Shown here piece after piece: positions 61,325 through 64,000 of a stretch of DNA of 64,000 nucleotides. A model generated the notes under the pieces. That model searched no databases, was not told the DNA's origin, and worked only from the letters and a program-made list of their open reading frames with translations. The DNA is from Pseudomonas bohemica (GTDB taxonomy: Bacteria > Pseudomonadota > Gammaproteobacteria > Pseudomonadales > Pseudomonadaceae): NCBI RefSeq assembly GCF_002934685.1, contig NZ_NKHL01000116.1, positions 1-64,000 of the forward strand, written 5' to 3'. Position 1 is the stretch's first letter, and every line of letters starts with the position of its first letter. Made by a program: the position numbers and the translations under genes.

Positions 61325-62183
61325 GCCCAAGCCTGATAAGTCGCGGGAACGAGAGTTTGTGGTGTTTCAGTCGATGTGGGCCATGCAGAACGATCAGGGT
61401 CTGCTGCCTTCGTCGCTGGAATCGCAACTGACAAAAATCGCCGAAGCCGGGTTCGACGGCATTACCGATCACTTCTATGAACCTTTGGCGGCGCGCGAAT
61501 TGTCACGTCTGGCGAGCGGCTTCGGGTTGCAGATCGAGGGCCAGGTATTTCCTCGAACCATCGACGACTTGCAGCCCGCCCTGGAAGTCGCCAGTGAATA
61601 TGGCTGTCACCACCTCACCATTCAGGCCGACAGCCGACCTCGCAGCTTGAAGCAAGCCTTGCGTCTGTTGGAAGGCTGGCAGCGTCTGGCTGAGCAGGTC
61701 GCCTTTCCGGTGCTGGTGGAGACCCATCGATATCGGCTCACCAACGACCTGCATTTCACGCTCGGTCTGCTCGAGGAACTGCCCGATCTCAAGCTGTTGG
61801 CGGACCTGTCGCATTACGTCGTCGGCCGTGAAATTCCACTGCCGCCTGGCGCTGACGATCAGCAGCAGATCCAGAGCATTCTGCGCAACAGTTGGGGCTT
61901 TCATGGGCGTGTGGCCAGTTGCGAGCAAGTGCAGGTGCCAATCAGCTTTGCGCAACACAGGCCATGGGTCGAGCTGTTCAGCGATTGGTGGAAGCGGGGG
62001 ATCGAGGATTGGCTGGGTCGCAAGCAGGTGGCTGGCAGCCTGTCGTTCACCTGTGAATTGGGGCCGCCGCCGTATGCCATTACCGACCGGTTTGGCCGGG
62101 ACATCACAGATCGGTGGGAAGAATCGTTGCTGATGAAGGATCTGGCACGACAGCTCTGGTCCGGCTGTACGCAATCTCTATAG
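61317..62183 (+). CDS. TIM-barrel sugar isomerase/epimerase-like protein
   Basis: 288 aa from the ATG at 61317 (GAGGTGCCC upstream); it overlaps the reductase by 8 nt. The AP-endonuclease-2 / xylose-isomerase-like TIM barrel is indicated by AEAGFDGITDHFYEP, EVASEYGCHHLTIQAD, VLVETHRYRLTNDL (Glu and His as metal ligands) and LKLLADLSHYVVG. Members of this fold (MocC, IolE, IolH) act in inositol and rhizopine catabolism, so the fold fits the MocDEF-like set. The stop codon TAG lies inside a REPIN. Confidence 0.8.
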   Translation: MPEPKPDKSREREFVVFQSMWAMQNDQGLLPSSLESQLTKIAEAGFDGITDHFYEPLAARELSRLASGFGLQIEGQVFPRTIDDLQPALEVASEYGCHHLTIQADSRPRSLKQALRLLEGWQRLAEQVAFPVLVETHRYRLTNDLHFTLGLLEELPDLKLLADLSHYVVGREIPLPPGADDQQQIQSILRNSWGFHGRVASCEQVQVPISFAQHRPWVELFSDWWKRGIEDWLGRKQVAGSLSFTCELGPPPYAITDRFGRDITDRWEESLLMKDLARQLWSGCTQSL

Positions 62184-62265
62184 GAGCGCGCTTGCCCGCG
62201 ATTGCAGTGTCCGCCAGATTGGCGTTGCCTGACCCAGCGCAATCGCGGGCAAGCGCGCTCCTACA
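62179..62265. repeat. REPIN overlapping the TIM-barrel stop codon
   Basis: Left arm TATAGGAGCGCGCTTGCCCG and right arm CGGGCAAGCGCGCTCCTACA, about 47 nt apart. The gene's stop TAG is part of the left end. It splits the TIM-barrel gene from the DUF1989 gene. Confidence 0.82.
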
Positions 62266-62413
62266 GCGACGAAGATAGGTCGTAAGATTTGCCACGCTCT
62301 ATGCTGTCCTGATTGAAACCGGCTTGTTGCACAATCCCCTTATCTCGACGAACCCGGACACCAGACGCTGGATTTGTTCGCCAGTGCTGCCAGCCACTGA
62401 CCGAGGAGTTCCC

Positions 62414-63292
62414 ATGTACAAAGACTATCCAGCGGCCTATCAGGTCAGCAAAGGCGCGGCGTTGCAGGTCGACACGGCATTTTATGAACGTATTCGCCAA
62501 AGCCCGGACAGTCGCACGCTGGTGGAGCAGTTCGAAGTGCCGATCCGCACCGGCAGGGCGTGGAAGGTCAAGGCCGGCCAGGTGTTTCGCGTGACGACGC
62601 CGGTCGGTCCGCAAGTGGGTGACTTCAACGTCTGGAACGCCAACGACCCGCGGGAACGCCTGTGGGCTGCACGCACCCGACAACTGCAAGGCGCCCACGT
62701 CACGACCCACGACCGGCTGTGGTCAAACCTGCCGTTCCTGCGCCCGCTGGTCACCATCACCGACGACAGTCTGGCCAGTTACGGCATCGACGAACACGGC
62801 GGCCGTCTGCATGACCTGCTTGGTACCCGCTGCGATCCTTACGTGAACAAGATGCTGACCGGCGAGGATTTTCACCATCACTGCCACTCCAACCTGACCC
62901 GCGCCGTGCTGCCCCACGGCCTGACCGAATTCGACGTGCATGACGTGCTCAACATCTTTCAATGCACGGGGCTCAATCACGACGACATGTACTTCATGAA
63001 AGCCTGCCCGGCGCAGCAAGGCGATTACCTGGAATTCTTCGCGGAAATCGATCTGCTGTGCGCATTGTCAACCTGTCCGGGTGGCGACCTGTCGCTGCCG
63101 ATGTGGGGGCCTGAGGCGCAGGATCCGCTGAGCGTTTGCCGGCCGTTGGGGGTAGAGATTTATGACCTCGACACGGCGTTATTGCAGGGCTGGGAACAGC
63201 CGAAACGTGCGCAGTACAACGGCTTGCATGGGCTGAAAATCGCCAGGGCGGATTGGGAAATTCAAGACACGGATTATCCAAGTGAGCTCTAG
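62414..63292 (+). CDS. DUF1989 / urea-carboxylase-associated family protein
   Basis: 292 aa from the ATG at 62414 (GAGGAG 5 nt upstream). It contains stretches typical of DUF1989: RVTTPVGPQVGDFNVWNANDPRERLWAARTR, CHSNLTRAV and VLNIFQCTGL, and a Cys-rich metal-binding look (CDP, CHSN, CTG, CPAQQGDY, CP). The family is linked to urea carboxylase and to formation of amines or amides, but its reaction is unclear. It is in the same direction as the MocDEF-like operon, 231 bp downstream, across a REPIN. Its stop TAG overlaps a REP hairpin. Confidence 0.8.
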   Translation: MYKDYPAAYQVSKGAALQVDTAFYERIRQSPDSRTLVEQFEVPIRTGRAWKVKAGQVFRVTTPVGPQVGDFNVWNANDPRERLWAARTRQLQGAHVTTHDRLWSNLPFLRPLVTITDDSLASYGIDEHGGRLHDLLGTRCDPYVNKMLTGEDFHHHCHSNLTRAVLPHGLTEFDVHDVLNIFQCTGLNHDDMYFMKACPAQQGDYLEFFAEIDLLCALSTCPGGDLSLPMWGPEAQDPLSVCRPLGVEIYDLDTALLQGWEQPKRAQYNGLHGLKIARADWEIQDTDYPSEL

Positions 63293-63353
63293 CAGCACCG
63301 CTTGCCGGCGGTAGCGATCCCAATGCCTGCCGCCGCCAGCAAGCCTGCTGCCA
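63290..63353. repeat. REP hairpin at DUF1989 stop codon
   Basis: TAGCAGCACCGCTTGCCGGCGG on the left and CCGCCAGCAAGCCTGCTGCC on the right around AGCGATCCCAATGCC. Same family as 31747 and 23856. Confidence 0.6.
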
Positions 63354-63375
63354 GGAAGAGAGATGAGGCGAAAAT

Positions 63376-63777
63376 TCAAGCATCCCGCAACAGGTCGTGG
63401 GCATTGAGCAGGCTCCAGGCGATTTCCGGGCGTTTCTCGAGGCCCCTGCGGATCGCGGCGGGGATCGCGGCGCGGGTCTTGCGGCACATGCCTGGCAGGT
63501 CGGCGATGTCGATGGCGATGCCGCGCATGCTGCGCACTTCATTGAAACCCGGCGCGATTTGCAGACGAATGCCGAGTTGTTCGTACATGCGCCGTTGCAT
63601 GTGCTCAAGGTCCGTCAGGCTGGCAATGTTTTCCAGGCGCTCAAGTAGCCGTTTTTCCTCCTGCCGGGTCAGGCAGAGGATGCGCTGATCGGTGTCGGCG
63701 CTTTCCAGCAGGCGCTCGCGGTCGCAGACACAGGCGCCAGGCGGGCAGGGTGAGCGGATGGGCAAGGTGGCAGTCAT
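63376..63777 (-). CDS. Small conserved-looking hypothetical protein
   Basis: 133 aa. The N-terminus holds CPPGACVCDRE, a close Cys trio that could bind a metal. The middle helix region (LTRQEEKRLLERLENIASLTDLEHMQRRMYEQLGI) and C-terminal MCRKTRAAIPAAIRRGLEKRPEIAWSLLNAHDLL look folded. I recall similar unannotated proteins in Pseudomonas but no function. The ATG at 63777 is followed by a normal coding composition. It is convergent with the DUF1989 gene and divergent from whatever lies beyond the right edge. Confidence 0.7.
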   Translation of the reverse strand: MTATLPIRSPCPPGACVCDRERLLESADTDQRILCLTRQEEKRLLERLENIASLTDLEHMQRRMYEQLGIRLQIAPGFNEVRSMRGIAIDIADLPGMCRKTRAAIPAAIRRGLEKRPEIAWSLLNAHDLLRDA

Positions 63778-63855
63778 GGGCTCCGATCATAGCGATGCGC
63801 ACTGGGGATTTACAGCCGTCTGTCGGTAGGGCGCAGGTGAGTGTCAGTACGATTA

Positions 63856-63901
63856 ATTTGGTAAGGCCAATATCAATAAAAATTAATTGGCCTTGCCAAT
63901 T
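63856..63901. promoter_or_regulatory. Two 17-bp GntR/FadR-like operators
   Basis: The site at 63885-63901 is a perfect 7-3-7 palindrome (AATTGGC-CTT-GCCAATT). The site at 63856-63872 (ATTTGGT-AAG-GCCAATA) shares the TTGG(T/C)-N3-GCCAA core. Their centres are 29 bp apart. This pattern resembles operators of FadR-subfamily GntR regulators such as LldR (TTGGT-N3-ACCAA). The regulated gene probably begins beyond the right edge. Confidence 0.5.
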
Positions 63902-64000
63902 GCGAAATCGCTGTGTAGTTTTTCCAACCGTGCCCGCTCCGACCTCCTGGGGCCATCTCTATGAGGCAGGGCAGCGCTTCCAGGGTCACAACAACAATCG

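Noticed and set aside
1-64000. Prophage, integrative element or insertion sequence
   Set aside because: No integrase, transposase, phage structural gene, tRNA-flanked border or terminal inverted repeats were found; the only repeats are REP/REPIN elements.

Overview
The window is a high-GC, densely coded chromosomal segment of a fluorescent-type Pseudomonas (P. fluorescens / P. syringae lineage). The signs are the complete kguE-kguK-kguT-kguD and ptxS 2-ketogluconate block with two perfect PtxS boxes, the lexA2-imuA-imuB-dnaE2 cassette with a GTAC-N4-GTAC operator, an Aer-type aerotaxis receptor, and many Pseudomonas-style REP/REPIN hairpins between genes. No rRNA, tRNA, insertion sequence, prophage or CRISPR array was seen. 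The genus call rests on recalled gene content, not on a search.

Layout. 0.3-4 kb: secreted alpha/beta hydrolase, MdtG-like drug exporter, orphan sensor kinase. 4.2-11 kb: a minus-strand catabolic operon (RpiR regulator, polar amino-acid ABC importer, MmgE/PrpD enzyme, ureohydrolase, Rid-family protein), probably for a guanidino or polyamine-like compound. 11.4-16.3 kb: KaiC-like double ATPase, single-domain receiver, tandem-PAS hybrid kinase, and a convergent PAS-LuxR regulator. 16.4-20.6 kb: SCP2-type thiolase, acyl-CoA synthetase, MHS carboxylate transporter. 20.7-24 kb: Aer, a small protein, a candidate sRNA, an XRE-cupin regulator. 24.1-28 kb: Fur-controlled FecI-FecR-TonB receptor unit. 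28.2-34.4 kb: pirin, a UvrD-like helicase, a DUF1652 protein, a chemoreceptor behind an AT-rich leader. 34.5-39.9 kb: kgu/ptxS. 40.0-40.8 kb: six tandem REPINs with a 138-141 bp period. 40.8-44.2 kb: sulfonate-type ABC importer without an ATPase gene, and an MFS protein. 44.4-52.8 kb: histidine phosphatase, then a DNA-damage block (alkA, ogt, lexA2-imuA-imuB-dnaE2). 53-63.3 kb: an oxidative catabolic island with two LacI regulators. 63.4-64 kb: a small unknown protein and a pair of GntR-like operators facing the right edge.

The most interesting part is 53-63.3 kb. It encodes an inositol-dehydrogenase-like enzyme, an SDR, a phytanoyl-CoA-dioxygenase-type iron enzyme, a MocD-like membrane oxygenase with its own Rieske ferredoxin (MocE-like) and ferredoxin reductase (MocF-like), a TIM-barrel protein and a DUF1989 protein. 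This resembles the rhizopine (O-methyl-inosamine) demethylation system described in rhizobia, set in a new context. The KaiC-receiver-hybrid kinase set, the guanidino-type operon and the REPIN array are the next most unusual items.
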